Counted from the stretch's first letter, positions 38,697 to 48,715 are shown. The stretch is DNA of 64,000 bases from Bhargavaea ginsengi (GCF_900109165.1 NZ_FNZF01000004.1:124001-188000); one strand, 5' to 3'. Numbers and translations are program-made. Notes: generated by a model from the letters alone, not told the origin.

Positions 38697-39816
38697 AGCG
38701 GTTTCGCCCGAGGTATTCCTTCAGGGCGCTGACGATCCGTTCAGATGCATGGCCGTCTCCGTACGGGTTCGATGCATGCGCCATCCGGTCGTAGGCTTCC
38801 CTGTCACTGAGGAGTTCATCCGCAAGGCGGAAAATCGTCTCCTCATCCGTGCCGGCAAGCTTCAGCGTACCGGCTTCAATGCCCTCCGGCCGCTCGGTCG
38901 TATCCCGCAGGACAAGCACCGGCTTGGCGAGCGATGGTGCTTCTTCCTGGATGCCGCCGGAATCGGTGAGGATAAGATGGGAGCGCGCCGCAAAGTTATG
39001 GAAATCCACCACTTCAAGCGGCTCGATCAGCTGGACTCGCGGATGGCCTGCCAGGATTTCGTCCGCCACTTCCCTCACCGCGGGGTTCAGGTGGACCGGA
39101 TAAATGACCCGGGTGTCTTCATGCTTGTCCAGCAGACGGCGAATCGCCCGGAACATATGACGCATCGGTTCACCGAGGTTTTCCCTGCGGTGTGCCGTCA
39201 TGAGAATCAATCGGCCTTCAGACGCCCAGTCAAGGAGCGGATGCTCGTAATCATCCCGCACGGTCGTCTGCAGTGCATCAATCGCCGTGTTTCCGGTGAT
39301 GACGATGCGGTCTTCAGGCTTCCCTTCCGCAATCAGATTGCCGGCCGATTTTTCAGTCGGCGCAAAATGAAGGTCTGCAAGAACGCCGGTGAGCTGGCGG
39401 TTCATCTCCTCCGGATACGGGGAGTACTTGTCCCATGTGCGGAGTCCCGCCTCCACATGGCCGACAGCGACGTGGTTATAAAACGCGGCGAGCCCTGCGA
39501 TGAATGTCGTCGACGTATCTCCGTGGACAAGCACGATATCGGGTTCGGCTTCCTTCATGACCCGGTCCAGGCCTTCGAGGCCGCGGGCCGCCACATCGGT
39601 GAGCGTCTGGCGCGCTTTCATGATATTCAGGTCGTGGTCCGGTGTAATGTCGAATGCCTCCAGGACCTGATCCAGCATTTCGCGGTGCTGGGCGGTTACG
39701 GTGACGATCGATTCGATCGTGTCGGGATGCTTTTCCAGTTCCAGGACGAGTGGCGCCATTTTGATGGCCTCCGGGCGCGTCCCGAAGATCGTCATCACTT
39801 TCCACCGTTTTGTCAA
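38695..39816 (-). CDS. wecB: UDP-N-acetylglucosamine 2-epimerase (MnaA/WecB)
   Basis: Non-hydrolysing epimerase of 373 aa making UDP-ManNAc for teichoic acid linkage units or capsule. TTG 39816 (AAGGAG 10 nt upstream) gives MTKRWKVMTIFGTRPEAIKMAP, aligned with MnaA; GTG 39825 sits on the ribosome site. Motifs: TAQHREMLDQ, VHGDTSTTF, HVEAGLRT, DSGGIQEEAPS. Sits between upp and atpI as in many Bacillales. WecC (1-960) would use its product. Confidence 0.94.
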   Translation of the reverse strand: MTKRWKVMTIFGTRPEAIKMAPLVLELEKHPDTIESIVTVTAQHREMLDQVLEAFDITPDHDLNIMKARQTLTDVAARGLEGLDRVMKEAEPDIVLVHGDTSTTFIAGLAAFYNHVAVGHVEAGLRTWDKYSPYPEEMNRQLTGVLADLHFAPTEKSAGNLIAEGKPEDRIVITGNTAIDALQTTVRDDYEHPLLDWASEGRLILMTAHRRENLGEPMRHMFRAIRRLLDKHEDTRVIYPVHLNPAVREVADEILAGHPRVQLIEPLEVVDFHNFAARSHLILTDSGGIQEEAPSLAKPVLVLRDTTERPEGIEAGTLKLAGTDEETIFRLADELLSDREAYDRMAHASNPYGDGHASERIVSALKEYLGRNR

Positions 39817-39830
39817 TTCAGTCACACTCC

Positions 39831-40460
39831 TTACTTCGTTCCGAACAGCCGGTCCCCGGCGTCGCCGAGTCCCGGGACGATGTAGCCGTGTTCGTTCAGC
39901 TTTTCATCAAGAGCCGCGATGTAGATGTCCACATCTGGGTGGGCATCGGCCAGCACTTGTACCCCTTCCGGAGCTGCGATCAGGCACATGAACTTGATGT
40001 TCGTCGCGCCGCGCGCCTTCAGGGAATCGATGGCAGCGACTGCCGATCCGCCTGTGGCCAGCATCGGGTCGACTACGATGAATTCCCGTTCGCCTACGTC
40101 CGAAGGCAGCTTGGCATAGTATTCCACCGGCTTGAGTGTTTCGGGGTCCCGGTATAGCCCGATGTGTCCGACTTTGGCAGCCGGGATCAGCTCCAGAATC
40201 CCTTCCACCATGCCTAGTCCGGCACGGAGAATCGGTACAATGCCGAGCTTTTTGCCGGCGAGCACATAAGACTCCGCCATCATGACCGGTGTTTCCACTT
40301 CCGTCTTCTGGAGCGGCATGTCCCTCGTGATTTCGTAAGCCATCAATGTGGCGACCTCATCGACCAGCTCGCGGAATTCCTTGGTTCCCGTATTGACGTC
40401 CCGGATGAACGTCAGCTTATGCTGGATGAGCGGGTGGTCGAACACATGCACTTTTCCCAT
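39831..40460 (-). CDS. upp: Uracil phosphoribosyltransferase
   Basis: Pyrimidine salvage: uracil + PRPP to UMP. 209 aa from ATG 40460 (GGAGAGTGA upstream). PRPP-binding loop [18 protein letters not shown] and uracil site [13 protein letters not shown] long leader with two hairpins precedes it; an extended -10 promoter is at 40547-40555. Confidence 0.96.
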   Translation of the reverse strand: MGKVHVFDHPLIQHKLTFIRDVNTGTKEFRELVDEVATLMAYEITRDMPLQKTEVETPVMMAESYVLAGKKLGIVPILRAGLGMVEGILELIPAAKVGHIGLYRDPETLKPVEYYAKLPSDVGEREFIVVDPMLATGGSAVAAIDSLKARGATNIKFMCLIAAPEGVQVLADAHPDVDIYIAALDEKLNEHGYIVPGLGDAGDRLFGTK

Positions 40461-40546
40461 CGTTTCACTCTCCTGTTCAGTGCCGGCAGGACCGGCCTGT
40501 TTGTTCAAACCGGGCCTAGGCCCGGCTTTCTGTTTCAACCTCGTTC

Positions 40547-40555
40547 ATTATAACA
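40547..40555 (-). promoter_or_regulatory. Extended -10 promoter of upp
   Basis: TGTTATAAT on the minus strand, no good -35; about 85 nt leader to the upp ATG. Confidence 0.55.
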
Positions 40556-40639
40556 GTCGCACGGGCTCATGCACAGTCAAGGAGGAAACAGGTAAAGAAG
40601 AGGCTGTCGTGAATGGACACGGAGTCGGGACGCGTCATT

Positions 40640-40810
40640 TTCTGTGCGCGAACTTTTGGGATTCGTACGCGAACCCCGGGGGCTGAGGCATTTTCGTACG
40701 CGAACTTCCGTGATTCGCACGCGAACCTTGAGACGGTGACATACTTCGTTGGATCGTTGACATACTCCACCAAGACATCCTCCTACTCCACCCCGTTCTC
40801 CTACTTTATG
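40640..40810 (-). repeat. Array E: composite 21-bp phased array with two core types
   Basis: CGCGAAC begins at 40647, 40668, 40699 and 40720 (steps 21, 31, 21); the register then continues with ATACT/CTACT at 40741, 40762, 40783 and 40801 (21, 21, 21, 18). So two unrelated cores share one 21-bp register, with one 10-bp insertion (one helical turn). Confidence 0.85.
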
Positions 40811-40847
40811 AAAATAGCCATTCCCCGTTTTCGGGGAATGGCTATTT
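40811..40847 (-). terminator. Terminator of glyA
   Basis: 16-bp perfect stem AAATAGCCATTCCCCG/CGGGGAATGGCTATTT with a TTTT-type loop. Confidence 0.95.
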
Positions 40848-40852
40848 GCTGA

Positions 40853-42127
40853 TCAGCGCTCTGCTGCTGCTGCTGTTTCTTCTTTTGTTTCATAGAGAGG
40901 GAATTTCGAAGTAAGAGCAGCGACGCGCTCTTTAGCTTCCTGTTTCACGGCTTCGTCTTCGTGCTTTTTCAGGAGCTTGGCCATGATGGCGCCGATTTCT
41001 TTCATTTCTTCTTCCTTGAAGCCACGGGATGTGACCGCCGGTGTGCCGATACGGATGCCGGATGTGACAAACGGCTTTTCCGTATCGAACGGAATCGTGT
41101 TTTTGTTGACGGTGATGCCGACTTCATCAAGCACGTGCTCAGCAACCTTGCCGGTGATGCCCACGGAACGGAGGTTGAGGAGAAGCAGGTGGTTGTCTGT
41201 GCCGCCGGACACGAGATCGATGCCTTCCGCTTTCAGGGATTCGCCGAGCGCCTTGGCATTCTTGACGACCTGTCCAATATATTCTTTGAACTCCGGCTTG
41301 AGCGCTTCGCCAAATGCGACTGCTTTTGCAGAGATGACGTGCATAAGCGGGCCGCCCTGGAGGCCAGGGAAGATCGACTTGTCAATCTTCTTCGCGAACT
41401 CCTCTGTCGTCAGGATGATGCCGCCGCGAGGTCCGCGGAGTGTTTTGTGGGTTGTCGATGTCACGAAGTGTGCGTGCGGAACCGGGTTCGGGTGAAGACC
41501 TGCAGCGACAAGGCCTGCGATGTGTGCCATATCGACCATGAAGTACGCACCGACTTCATCAGCGATTTCGCGGAACTTCTTGAAATCGATTTCCCGCGGA
41601 TATGCACTTGCCCCTGCAACGATGAGCTTCGGCTTGTGCTCGAGGGCTTTTTGGCGGACATCTTCATAATCGATCGTTTCGTCGCCTTCGCTGACGCCGT
41701 ATTCGACGAAGTTGTACTGGACGCCGGAGAAGTTGACCGGGCTGCCGTGTGTGAGGTGGCCGCCGTGGCTCAAGTTCATGCCGAGCACAGTGTCGCCATG
41801 CTCAAGGATAGTGAAGTAGACAGCCATGTTCGCTTGGGCACCGGAGTGCGGCTGTACGTTCGCGTGCTCTGCACCGAAGATTTCCTTCAGGCGATCTCGC
41901 GCGATGTTTTCAACAACGTCAACGTGTTCGCAGCCGCCGTAGTAGCGCTTGCCCGGATAGCCTTCCGCGTATTTGTTGGTCAGTACGGAACCTTGGGCTT
42001 CCATGACCGCTTCGGATACAAAGTTTTCGGAGGCAATCAGTTCAATGTTGTCTTGCTGGCGCTTTTTTTCCGCCATGATCGCTTCATATACTGCCTGGTC
42101 CTGGGACTTCACGTTTTCGAGTTGCAT
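40853..42127 (-). CDS. glyA: Serine hydroxymethyltransferase
   Basis: Interconverts serine and glycine with tetrahydrofolate, supplying one-carbon units. 424 aa. PLP-lysine motif [25 protein letters not shown] near 70-80, and typical length. AAGGGGAATG upstream; 3 bp from ywlG stop, so in the ywlG-glyA transcript. Ends at a strong terminator. Confidence 0.97.
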   Translation of the reverse strand: MQLENVKSQDQAVYEAIMAEKKRQQDNIELIASENFVSEAVMEAQGSVLTNKYAEGYPGKRYYGGCEHVDVVENIARDRLKEIFGAEHANVQPHSGAQANMAVYFTILEHGDTVLGMNLSHGGHLTHGSPVNFSGVQYNFVEYGVSEGDETIDYEDVRQKALEHKPKLIVAGASAYPREIDFKKFREIADEVGAYFMVDMAHIAGLVAAGLHPNPVPHAHFVTSTTHKTLRGPRGGIILTTEEFAKKIDKSIFPGLQGGPLMHVISAKAVAFGEALKPEFKEYIGQVVKNAKALGESLKAEGIDLVSGGTDNHLLLLNLRSVGITGKVAEHVLDEVGITVNKNTIPFDTEKPFVTSGIRIGTPAVTSRGFKEEEMKEIGAIMAKLLKKHEDEAVKQEAKERVAALTSKFPLYETKEETAAAAER

Positions 42128-42130
42128 TCT

Positions 42131-42748
42131 TCATTCCCCTTCCATTTCATCTGTTTGTGATGATTCCAAATCGAAATCATCCATTTCCTCTTCATCCCGT
42201 TCGGGAACGTAGACCGCGCGGGCTCCACCGATCAGTTTAGGCCGGGTGGTGGCGGCTGTGACGACCGCCTCCCCGATCCGCTCGACAGTTGTGCGGAGCG
42301 GAACGGCAACCTGGCGCAGCTGCATCCCTATGAGTGTCTGGCCGATATCAATGCCCGCATGCGCATGTACGCCTTCTACGACAACAGGGTCGTCCATCTG
42401 GCGATAGGCATGGGCCGCCATCGAACCGCCCGCCTTTTGCACAGGGATTACCGAAACTTCATCCAGCCCGTACTTCTCGGCCGCTTCGCGTTCAACTGTC
42501 ACGGCACGGTTGATATGCTCACATCCCTGGAACGCGAGCCACAGTCCGTTCCGCTCCGCGAACTCACGGAGCGGGCCATAGAGGATCGCCGCAATATCCA
42601 TCGCTCCGGCCGTGCCGATCCTGCTCCCCGCCACTTCGGACGTGGAGCAGCCGACGACAAACAGCCGGCCCGGGCGGAATTCCGCCTGTTCCTCCAGCTG
42701 GCCCAAGATCTCCTCCAGCTGCAGCTTCCATAATTGACGCGCATCCAA
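42131..42748 (-). CDS. ywlG: UPF0340 family protein YwlG
   Basis: 205 aa from TTG 42748 (AAGGGAG 9 nt upstream; TTG 42757 is too close to it). Conserved blocks VVGCSTSEVAGSRIGTAG, FQGCEHINRAVTVERE, VQKAGGSMAAHAYRQMDDPVVVE. Role unknown; conserved next to glyA and rpiB in Bacillales. C-terminal acidic tail. Confidence 0.85.
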   Translation of the reverse strand: MDARQLWKLQLEEILGQLEEQAEFRPGRLFVVGCSTSEVAGSRIGTAGAMDIAAILYGPLREFAERNGLWLAFQGCEHINRAVTVEREAAEKYGLDEVSVIPVQKAGGSMAAHAYRQMDDPVVVEGVHAHAGIDIGQTLIGMQLRQVAVPLRTTVERIGEAVVTAATTRPKLIGGARAVYVPERDEEEMDDFDLESSQTDEMEGE

Positions 42749-42774
42749 GAAGACCAACTCCCTTCAGGACGAAA

Positions 42775-43212
42775 TCACTGTTCCATCTCTGTCAGCTTTT
42801 CGATTCGGCGTTCGTGGCGGCCGCCTTCGAACTCGCCTTCCAGCCAGGTCCGGGCGATTTCCCTCGCCAGCCCCGGCCCTACGACGCGTTCGCCCATCGC
42901 CAGCACATTGGAATCATTGTGCCCGCGTGTCGCCTTTGCGCTGAATACATCATGGCAAAGCGCGCAGCGGATGCCCTTGACCTTATTCGCTGCGATCGAC
43001 ATGCCGATGCCTGTCCCGCAAATGACGATACCCCGGTCGAATTCACCGTCCGCCACACGCTGCGCAACCGGCTTTGCGTAATCAGGATAGTCAACGGAGC
43101 CGTCATCTTTAGGCCCGAAGTCTTCATATTCAATACCCATCTCGTCCATCAGATCGATGATCTCGGCGCGCAAACGGTTGCCGCCGTGATCGGAAGAAAT
43201 CGCTACTTTCAT
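42775..43212 (-). CDS. rpiB: Ribose-5-phosphate isomerase B
   Basis: 145 aa RpiB/LacAB fold: ISSDHGGNRLRAEI, GIVICGTGIGMSIAANKVKGIRCAL (the active-site loop Cys in ICGTG), HNDSNVLAMGERVVG. Pentose phosphate pathway. GAGGGAAGCGG upstream. Confidence 0.95.
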   Translation of the reverse strand: MKVAISSDHGGNRLRAEIIDLMDEMGIEYEDFGPKDDGSVDYPDYAKPVAQRVADGEFDRGIVICGTGIGMSIAANKVKGIRCALCHDVFSAKATRGHNDSNVLAMGERVVGPGLAREIARTWLEGEFEGGRHERRIEKLTEMEQ

Positions 43213-43294
43213 CCGCTTCCCTCGTTTCCGATATATTTCAACACCATCATATCATTATTTGACAAATAAAAATACAGCCCATAAATGGACTGCA

Positions 43295-43741
43295 TTACAT
43301 ATTGCGCCGGAGCGAATCAGCCAAAACCGAAATCGCCTGCCGCAGTTCTTCGAATGTCTGCCTGTATTCTTCCTTACTGCCGCCATATGGATCAGCGATA
43401 TCCCACTCCCCGACGCCGGTATAGGCATTGAGGGTGAAAGTCTTTCCGGATGCTTCCCGGACCGAACGTTCCAGCATCCGTTTATGGGCATCCGTCATCG
43501 TGAGGATGAGATCCGCCCACTCGACGGCTTCCCGGTCCGCCGGGGAAGATGTGCCGGGTTCATCAAAACCCACCTCCCGGATCAGAGCCGCCGAATGGCC
43601 GGATACCGGCGCACCCGGATAAGCCGAGATGCCCGCAGAGCGGACAGAGACCCCCGTGATCCGTTCGGCTTTCAGTATCGCTTCTGCCATCGGGCTCCTG
43701 CATGTGTTCCCCGTGCAGACGAAAAGAATATTCAATCCCAT
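43295..43741 (-). CDS. ywlE: Protein arginine phosphatase YwlE / low-MW phosphatase family
   Basis: 148 aa (ATG 43741; TTG 43735 is an alternative with better homology, MNILFVCTGN). The C-x5-R-S loop VCTGNTCRSPMAEA is the nucleophile site and DPYGGS the general-acid Asp. In B. subtilis YwlE removes phosphate from arginine residues placed by McsB; here the size and position fit, but specificity from sequence is inference. Confidence 0.88.
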   Translation of the reverse strand: MGLNILFVCTGNTCRSPMAEAILKAERITGVSVRSAGISAYPGAPVSGHSAALIREVGFDEPGTSSPADREAVEWADLILTMTDAHKRMLERSVREASGKTFTLNAYTGVGEWDIADPYGGSKEEYRQTFEELRQAISVLADSLRRNM

Positions 43742-43770
43742 CACCGCCCTAGCTTCCGACCTTCCTCCGC

Positions 43771-44268
43771 TCAGCCGATCAGCGGGAGAACTCCCATCGC
43801 GGCAAGGCCGAGACCGCCGGCCACCCGGAGCTTCCGTCCCCCGAGAAATGCGGCCGACCCCCGGACATAGAGGGCTGCGCAGGACAGGACAAACGCGCTG
43901 ATTCCTGCACTGAGGATGAATCGGACCATATCTAATTGAAGCATACCAAACGACACGCTAACCGAAAAGGAATCGATACTGAGCAGTGCCGCAAGCAGGT
44001 AGGGAGGCATCTTCACATCTGCGCCTTCCTCGCTCAGCATCATATGGATTCCGAGAAGAATCAGCATCAGTGCGGACAGGTAGACCCCCAGGCCGGCCAA
44101 TAGTTCAGCCGCCGCTCCGCCCGCCACAAATCCGGCAATCGGAAAGGCCATATGAAGCACACCTGTCCAGACGGCAAGCATCAGGCGCTTTCGCCGGAGC
44201 GGCAGGACCGTATAGACCGCAGCCACATCCATCGCCGTCAAAAGACCCGCAACCGGTTCCTGCCACAT
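43771..44268 (-). CDS. mntP: MntP-like manganese efflux protein, N-terminally degenerate
   Basis: 165 aa, shorter than the usual about 180-190. Six hydrophobic segments. The second signature SIDSFSVSVSFG is intact; the first, usually DAF(S)VS, reads TAMDVAAVYTVL, so Asp is retained but Phe is not. It lies in the ywlE-mntP(ywlD)-ywlC order. Likely Mn export, possibly altered or reduced. ATG with GGAGGGAAA upstream. Confidence 0.75.
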   Translation of the reverse strand: MWQEPVAGLLTAMDVAAVYTVLPLRRKRLMLAVWTGVLHMAFPIAGFVAGGAAAELLAGLGVYLSALMLILLGIHMMLSEEGADVKMPPYLLAALLSIDSFSVSVSFGMLQLDMVRFILSAGISAFVLSCAALYVRGSAAFLGGRKLRVAGGLGLAAMGVLPLIG

Positions 44269-44331
44269 CCGTTTTCCCTCCGTTCCGACTCTGTCCAGCT
44301 TATGCGGAACGGCATGGGCATATGTAGGGGT

Positions 44332-45363
44332 TCATCCGGGGTATCGGCGTCCTCCGGCCGCCTTGTTCAGGCGGTTCATGACGGCTCCGCCGATACCGGC
44401 GTCATCGACCGTCACGGCAAGCACGATGTCAGCTTCAGTCCCGTCGCAGGCGCGGAGTGAAGCATACAGTTCGGCGGAGACGGAGACAGGATCATTTAGC
44501 CTCCCTGTCGGGAAGTACCAATCCGCTCCCGACGCACCAAAACCTTCCGGAGCGACAAGGGCGACCTTTTTGCCCTCGCTGTGCAGCTGACTGATCGCAT
44601 TTATGATCCGTTCCGCATCCGGCCCGATCATCCAGACCGGCGCCTCCGGTGAATAGTGAGTGTACTTCATCCCCGGCGAACGGGGGGCATTTTCTCCGGC
44701 ATCCGCCGCTTCCGCCGAGTGGTCGACCTCACCGATGACGGGACGGAGCATGTCCGCTGTCACTGCACCCGGACGCAGGATGGCCGGCGGCCGGGAAGTG
44801 AGATCAAGGACAGTCGACTCGATGCCGATGCCTGTCGCGCCGCCGTCCAGTATGTAGGGGATTTTGCCGCCCATATCGGCGGCAACATGTTCCGCATGGG
44901 TCGGGCTTGGCTTGCCGCTTGTGTTCGCACTTGGTGCGGCGACCGGAAGACCGGATGCGCGAAGCAGCCCGAGTGCTGCCGGATGATCAGGCATCCTGAG
45001 GCCGACTGTATCCAGCCCCGCTGTCACGGACGGTGCAAACACACCCGGCTTTGCCGTTACGATAAGCGTGAGCGGTCCCGGCCAGAATGCCTCTGCGCAT
45101 TTTTTGGCGGTTTCAGGTACGTCCTCCGCGTAGCGCTCCAGTTCCCCGGCCGTACCGATATGTACAATCAGCGGGTTGTCGGAAGGGCGTCCCTTGGCAC
45201 GATAAATGTCCCGCACAGCTTCTTCGTTTGTGGCATCTGCCCCCAGGCCGTACACGGTCTCTGTCGGGAACGCGACGAGTCCGCCATTTAACAGGATGTC
45301 GGCAGCATCAGCAAATTTTGATTGATCGCCTTCTCCCGTGAGTTGTGCCATGACCGTTTCCAT
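44332..45363 (-). CDS. ywlC: Threonylcarbamoyl-AMP synthase YwlC (Sua5 type)
   Basis: Makes threonylcarbamoyl-AMP for t6A at tRNA position 37. 343 aa from ATG 45363 (AAAGGAAGAG upstream). YrdC domain 1-200 (GGLVAFPTETVYGLGADA, KGRPSDNPLIVHI, TVGLRMPDHP) plus the C-terminal Sua5 domain (PGMKYTHYSPEAPVWMI). Long Sua5-type rather than short TsaC. Confidence 0.93.
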   Translation of the reverse strand: METVMAQLTGEGDQSKFADAADILLNGGLVAFPTETVYGLGADATNEEAVRDIYRAKGRPSDNPLIVHIGTAGELERYAEDVPETAKKCAEAFWPGPLTLIVTAKPGVFAPSVTAGLDTVGLRMPDHPAALGLLRASGLPVAAPSANTSGKPSPTHAEHVAADMGGKIPYILDGGATGIGIESTVLDLTSRPPAILRPGAVTADMLRPVIGEVDHSAEAADAGENAPRSPGMKYTHYSPEAPVWMIGPDAERIINAISQLHSEGKKVALVAPEGFGASGADWYFPTGRLNDPVSVSAELYASLRACDGTEADIVLAVTVDDAGIGGAVMNRLNKAAGGRRYPG

Positions 45364-45389
45364 TCGGCATCTCTTCCTTTCTGCCGGTC

Positions 45390-45959
45390 TTAACCGAACA
45401 GCGACTTCAGCCATTCGATGATGAAAAAGGTGACCGGCTCCTCTTCTGTTTCCTCTTCTTCCGCTGCAACTTCACCCGGTTCGCATACATCCGAAAAAAG
45501 TGCGCACCACCAGTTGTCCCCGCGACCGCTTCCGAGCGTCACGACAACAGAATCTGTCCTGGTCTGCGGGATGTAACCCCCGCCCACCACTTTAGGCGGG
45601 AAAAATGCCGACCCGTGCATCACACGGACTGGTATGCCGCCTGATGCTGCTTCGGCGGCAAGTGTCATCTCCGGGATGAGCGCCTCGATTCCGGATGGGT
45701 CTGTGAGCGCAGCTTGGTTGAGCAGCCGGCTGACCTCGCCGGCCACACCGGCTTTCACCAGCTGTGCATCTGCAGTATTACTATCGGCAATGACCCGGAC
45801 ACGGAACGCTTCTTGCGCCTCTTCCCCTGCCGCTCCCGACAGCAGGATCAGTGCGCATTGGAGTGCGATCAGCACGAGCATGAATTGAATAAATGGGAAG
45901 ATGGCAAGCCAGATTTCCCGGCGGTTGCCTTTCCTCTTAATATTGTAATCTGTCAGCAT
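45390..45959 (-). CDS. spoIIR: Stage II sporulation protein R
   Basis: 189 aa from ATG 45959 (AAGGAGGTCG upstream). Forespore-secreted signal that triggers SpoIIGA to process pro-SigE. Membrane span/signal (IQFMLVLIALQCALILLSG), RVIADSNTADAQ and NWWCALFSDVCEP with the two Cys typical of SpoIIR. A SigF promoter matches 45981-46010. Confidence 0.92.
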   Translation of the reverse strand: MLTDYNIKRKGNRREIWLAIFPFIQFMLVLIALQCALILLSGAAGEEAQEAFRVRVIADSNTADAQLVKAGVAGEVSRLLNQAALTDPSGIEALIPEMTLAAEAASGGIPVRVMHGSAFFPPKVVGGGYIPQTRTDSVVVTLGSGRGDNWWCALFSDVCEPGEVAAEEEETEEEPVTFFIIEWLKSLFG

Positions 45960-45980
45960 CTGGAACGACCTCCTTGACCG

Positions 45981-46010
45981 CATTATGGGCAGGAGGCCGG
46001 CAATCTATTC
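45981..46010 (-). promoter_or_regulatory. SigF promoter of spoIIR
   Basis: Minus strand GAATA, 15 bp, GCCCATAATG, close to the SigF consensus and very like the spoIIQ box (shared bases GCC, AATGCGG). It lies in the prmC-spoIIR gap. Confidence 0.7.
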
Positions 46011-46024
46011 AATCAAACTAGAAT

Positions 46025-46891
46025 TTATTGCTGCTTTATCTCACAGAATACCATCCGGTCCTTGCCGTTGATGTCCCGGACGACCTCAACAAAAGCAGCC
46101 GGAAAAGCAACCCTAAACAGCTCCCGGACAGCCGATCCTTGGTCATGGCCGATTTCGACTCCGATCAATCCCGTGTCCGACATCAGATCCGGAAGCGAAG
46201 CGGCGAGCGTACGGTAATGGGCAAGCCCCCTGTCCGCCGCGAACAGCGCTCCATGCGGCTCGTGGCCGGTGACCGTATCGGACATGCCCGCTTTATCCTC
46301 TGGATCGATATAAGGAGGATTGGAAAGGACGATATCCCACCGGGTGCCTGCAAGCGGTGCAGCCATATCCCCTTCCAGGAACGAAATCTCCGCGCCCAGC
46401 TGCTCCGCGTTTTCACGTGCGACCCGGATCGCAGCAGATGAAATGTCCGTCGCCGTCACATCCGAATCCGGCCGCTCCAACTTGAACGTCACGGCAATCG
46501 CGCCACTCCCCGTTCCGATGTCGGCCATCTTCAGACCGCCTTTTGCGGGCCAGATCCGCCCGGCCCGGGCGAGCGCGCCCAAGACCAGCTCCTCCGTTTC
46601 CGGCCTTGGAATGAGGACATCCGAAGTGACCGTGAAGAGCCGACCGCAGAATTCTTCCTTGCCGGTCACATATTGTAGCGGAACACCTGCCGCCATTCGC
46701 GCAATCCCTGCAAAGAAGCGGTTCCGCTCATCTTCTCCGACCGGTTCACGCAGCCGGATAAGCAGCTGTGTGCGGCTCAGGCCAAGCACGTCCATCAGAA
46801 ACAGTTCCGCTGCATGCGGTTCTCGGCCCGCTTTCATTAGTTGTTCTTTCCCATCCGCGAGAATCGCGGCAGCCGTATTACTCTGCCGCAT
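46025..46891 (-). CDS. prmC: Release-factor glutamine methyltransferase PrmC
   Basis: Methylates Gln of the GGQ motif of release factors. 288 aa from ATG 46891, overlapping the prfA end by 14 nt. SAM motif [13 protein letters not shown] and catalytic NPPY ([11 protein letters not shown]). N-terminal helical bundle [14 protein letters not shown]. prfA-prmC-spoIIR is the B. subtilis order. Confidence 0.94.
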   Translation of the reverse strand: MRQSNTAAAILADGKEQLMKAGREPHAAELFLMDVLGLSRTQLLIRLREPVGEDERNRFFAGIARMAAGVPLQYVTGKEEFCGRLFTVTSDVLIPRPETEELVLGALARAGRIWPAKGGLKMADIGTGSGAIAVTFKLERPDSDVTATDISSAAIRVARENAEQLGAEISFLEGDMAAPLAGTRWDIVLSNPPYIDPEDKAGMSDTVTGHEPHGALFAADRGLAHYRTLAASLPDLMSDTGLIGVEIGHDQGSAVRELFRVAFPAAFVEVVRDINGKDRMVFCEIKQQ

Positions 46892-47954
46892 CCAGCGACT
46901 CCAGACGCGCAGCCTGTTCTTCCATGATGAGCGCGTCGACCACTTCATCGAGCTTCCCGCTGATAATTTGGTCCAGCTTCTGAATCGTCAGGCCGATGCG
47001 GTGGTCGGTCACACGGTTTTGAGGAAAGTTGTACGTCCGGATGCGTTCGGAGCGGTCCCCGGACCCGACTGCGGATTTGCGAATTGCGTCATACTCCGCC
47101 TGTGCTTCCCGGTGAAACTTGTCATAGACCCTGGCACGCAGGACCTTCATCGCTTTTTCCTTGTTCTTGATCTGGGATTTTTCGTCCTGGCAGGAGACGA
47201 CGATTCCGGTTGGCAAGTGCGTCAGCCGTACTGCGGACATCGTTGTGTTGACCGACTGGCCACCGGGTCCGCTTGACGCAAATGTATCCGTGCGGATGTC
47301 TTTATCATGGATGTCGATTTCAACTTCTTCCGCCTCGGGCAGGCAGGCAACCGTCGCGGTCGATGTATGGATACGGCCGCCTGATTCCGTCTCGGGCACT
47401 CGCTGGACGCGATGCGCCCCGTTCTCAAACTTGAGCCGGGAATAGGCGCCGCTTCCGCTGATCATGAAAATGATCTCTTTAAAGCCTCCGAGCCCTGTCG
47501 GAGATGCGTCGATCACGTCGGTCTTCCAGCCTTTCGACTCAGCGTATCGGCTATACATCCGGAACAGGTCGCCCGCGAAAAGTGCTGCCTCGTCTCCCCC
47601 TGCCGCCCCGCGAACTTCCATGATGACGTTTCTCGAATCGTTCGGGTCCTTTGGCAAGAGCAGGAGCTTCAGCTTTTCCTCCATTTCCCCGATGTCTGTT
47701 TCTAGCCCCGAGACTTCTTCTTTCACAAGCTCCTTCATCTCGGCGTCCAGCTTATCCTCAAGCATCTCTTTTGCATCCGATAGCTCGTCGGAAGCTTTTT
47801 TGTAGGCCCTGTATACTTCGACTGTCTCGGCGATCTCCGACTGTTCCTTCGAGTACTTCCGCAGCAGGCCAGTGTCCTGCACGACCCCCGGATCGCTCAG
47901 CAGTTCATTGAGTTTTTCATAGCGGTCTTCAACCGCCTGAAGGCGTTCATACAT
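46878..47954 (-). CDS. prfA: Peptide chain release factor 1
   Basis: 358 aa, reads UAA/UAG. GGQ loop [15 protein letters not shown] with the Gln methylated by PrmC. Codon-recognition PxT-type loop lies within residues 180-200. GGGAGGAAGG upstream. Confidence 0.97.
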   Translation of the reverse strand: MYERLQAVEDRYEKLNELLSDPGVVQDTGLLRKYSKEQSEIAETVEVYRAYKKASDELSDAKEMLEDKLDAEMKELVKEEVSGLETDIGEMEEKLKLLLLPKDPNDSRNVIMEVRGAAGGDEAALFAGDLFRMYSRYAESKGWKTDVIDASPTGLGGFKEIIFMISGSGAYSRLKFENGAHRVQRVPETESGGRIHTSTATVACLPEAEEVEIDIHDKDIRTDTFASSGPGGQSVNTTMSAVRLTHLPTGIVVSCQDEKSQIKNKEKAMKVLRARVYDKFHREAQAEYDAIRKSAVGSGDRSERIRTYNFPQNRVTDHRIGLTIQKLDQIISGKLDEVVDALIMEEQAARLESLDAAE

Positions 47955-48053
47955 AAGGGATTCCTTCCTCCCGCATCTTCAGATTGGCATCAGGGAGCCC
48001 CTACGGTCCCCTAAAGTCATTGTTCCGGTTCATTCATCCAATCATTATAACTC

Positions 48054-48083
48054 AAAAAGCACCCGGCCGTCATCGGCCGGGTG
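48054..48083 (-). terminator. Terminator of tdk
   Basis: CACCCGGCC/GGCCGGGTG then TTTTT on the minus strand. Confidence 0.9.
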
Positions 48084-48103
48084 TATCGGTCATGCATTGT
48101 GGA

Positions 48104-48715
48104 TTAGCTTTCTGCCTCTGAGCGATTTTTCACACTCACTCCATTCGGCACTTCATGGTGAAGTCTGCAACGCGGTTCATAGGCTTCCTCCGCGCCGACG
48201 AGGATGACCGGGTCATTATAGTGCGCCGGCTTCCCGTCGATCAGCCGCTGTGTCCGGCTTGCCGGCGACCCGCAAACCGCGCAGACCGCCTGGAGTTTCG
48301 TAACAAGTTCCGCGGTGGCCATGAGTTCCGGTATCGGGCCGAACGGCTCTCCGCGAAAATCCTGGTCAAGCCCCGCGATGATGACACGGTAGCCATGGTT
48401 CGCAAGTTCCGCAACGGTCTCTACGATCCCCTCATCAAAAAACTGGGCTTCATCGATTCCCACCACATCTACGGTATCATCGATATGGCGCCAGATATCG
48501 GCCGCTTTGGCAACCGGCAAGGCCACGATCTCATTACCGTTATGGCTGACGACCGCTGTCTCACTATACCGGTCGTCAATCGCCGGCTTAAAAACGGCGA
48601 TTGATTGTTTGGCGAACTGGGCTCGGCGGACACGGCGAATCAGTTCTTCGGACTTCCCCGAAAACATGCTGCCGCAAATTACCTCGGCCCAGCCTCCCTG
48701 CATTGAAACGAACAT
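48104..48715 (-). CDS. tdk: Thymidine kinase
   Basis: 203 aa from ATG 48715 (AAAGGGGAAAACCGG). Walker [25 protein letters not shown], lasso-loop Cys pairs [16 protein letters not shown] and the C-terminal Cys of CRLHHE give the zinc site. Pyrimidine salvage. Codons read upstream of 48715 lack support. Confidence 0.95.
   Translation of the reverse strand: MFVSMQGGWAEVICGSMFSGKSEELIRRVRRAQFAKQSIAVFKPAIDDRYSETAVVSHNGNEIVALPVAKAADIWRHIDDTVDVVGIDEAQFFDEGIVETVAELANHGYRVIIAGLDQDFRGEPFGPIPELMATAELVTKLQAVCAVCGSPASRTQRLIDGKPAHYNDPVILVGAEEAYEPRCRLHHEVPNGVSVKNRSEAES

Larger units (their letters stand above)
40461..40852. other. Gap upp-glyA: upp promoter and leader hairpins, array E, glyA terminator
   Basis: From upp outward: leader with palindrome CCGGGCCTAGGCCCGG (40510-40525) and a second GCCGG/CCGGC hairpin; extended -10 TGTTATAAT (40547-40555, minus); array E (about 40640-40810); the glyA terminator (40811-40847). 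No gene is seen. Confidence 0.7.
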
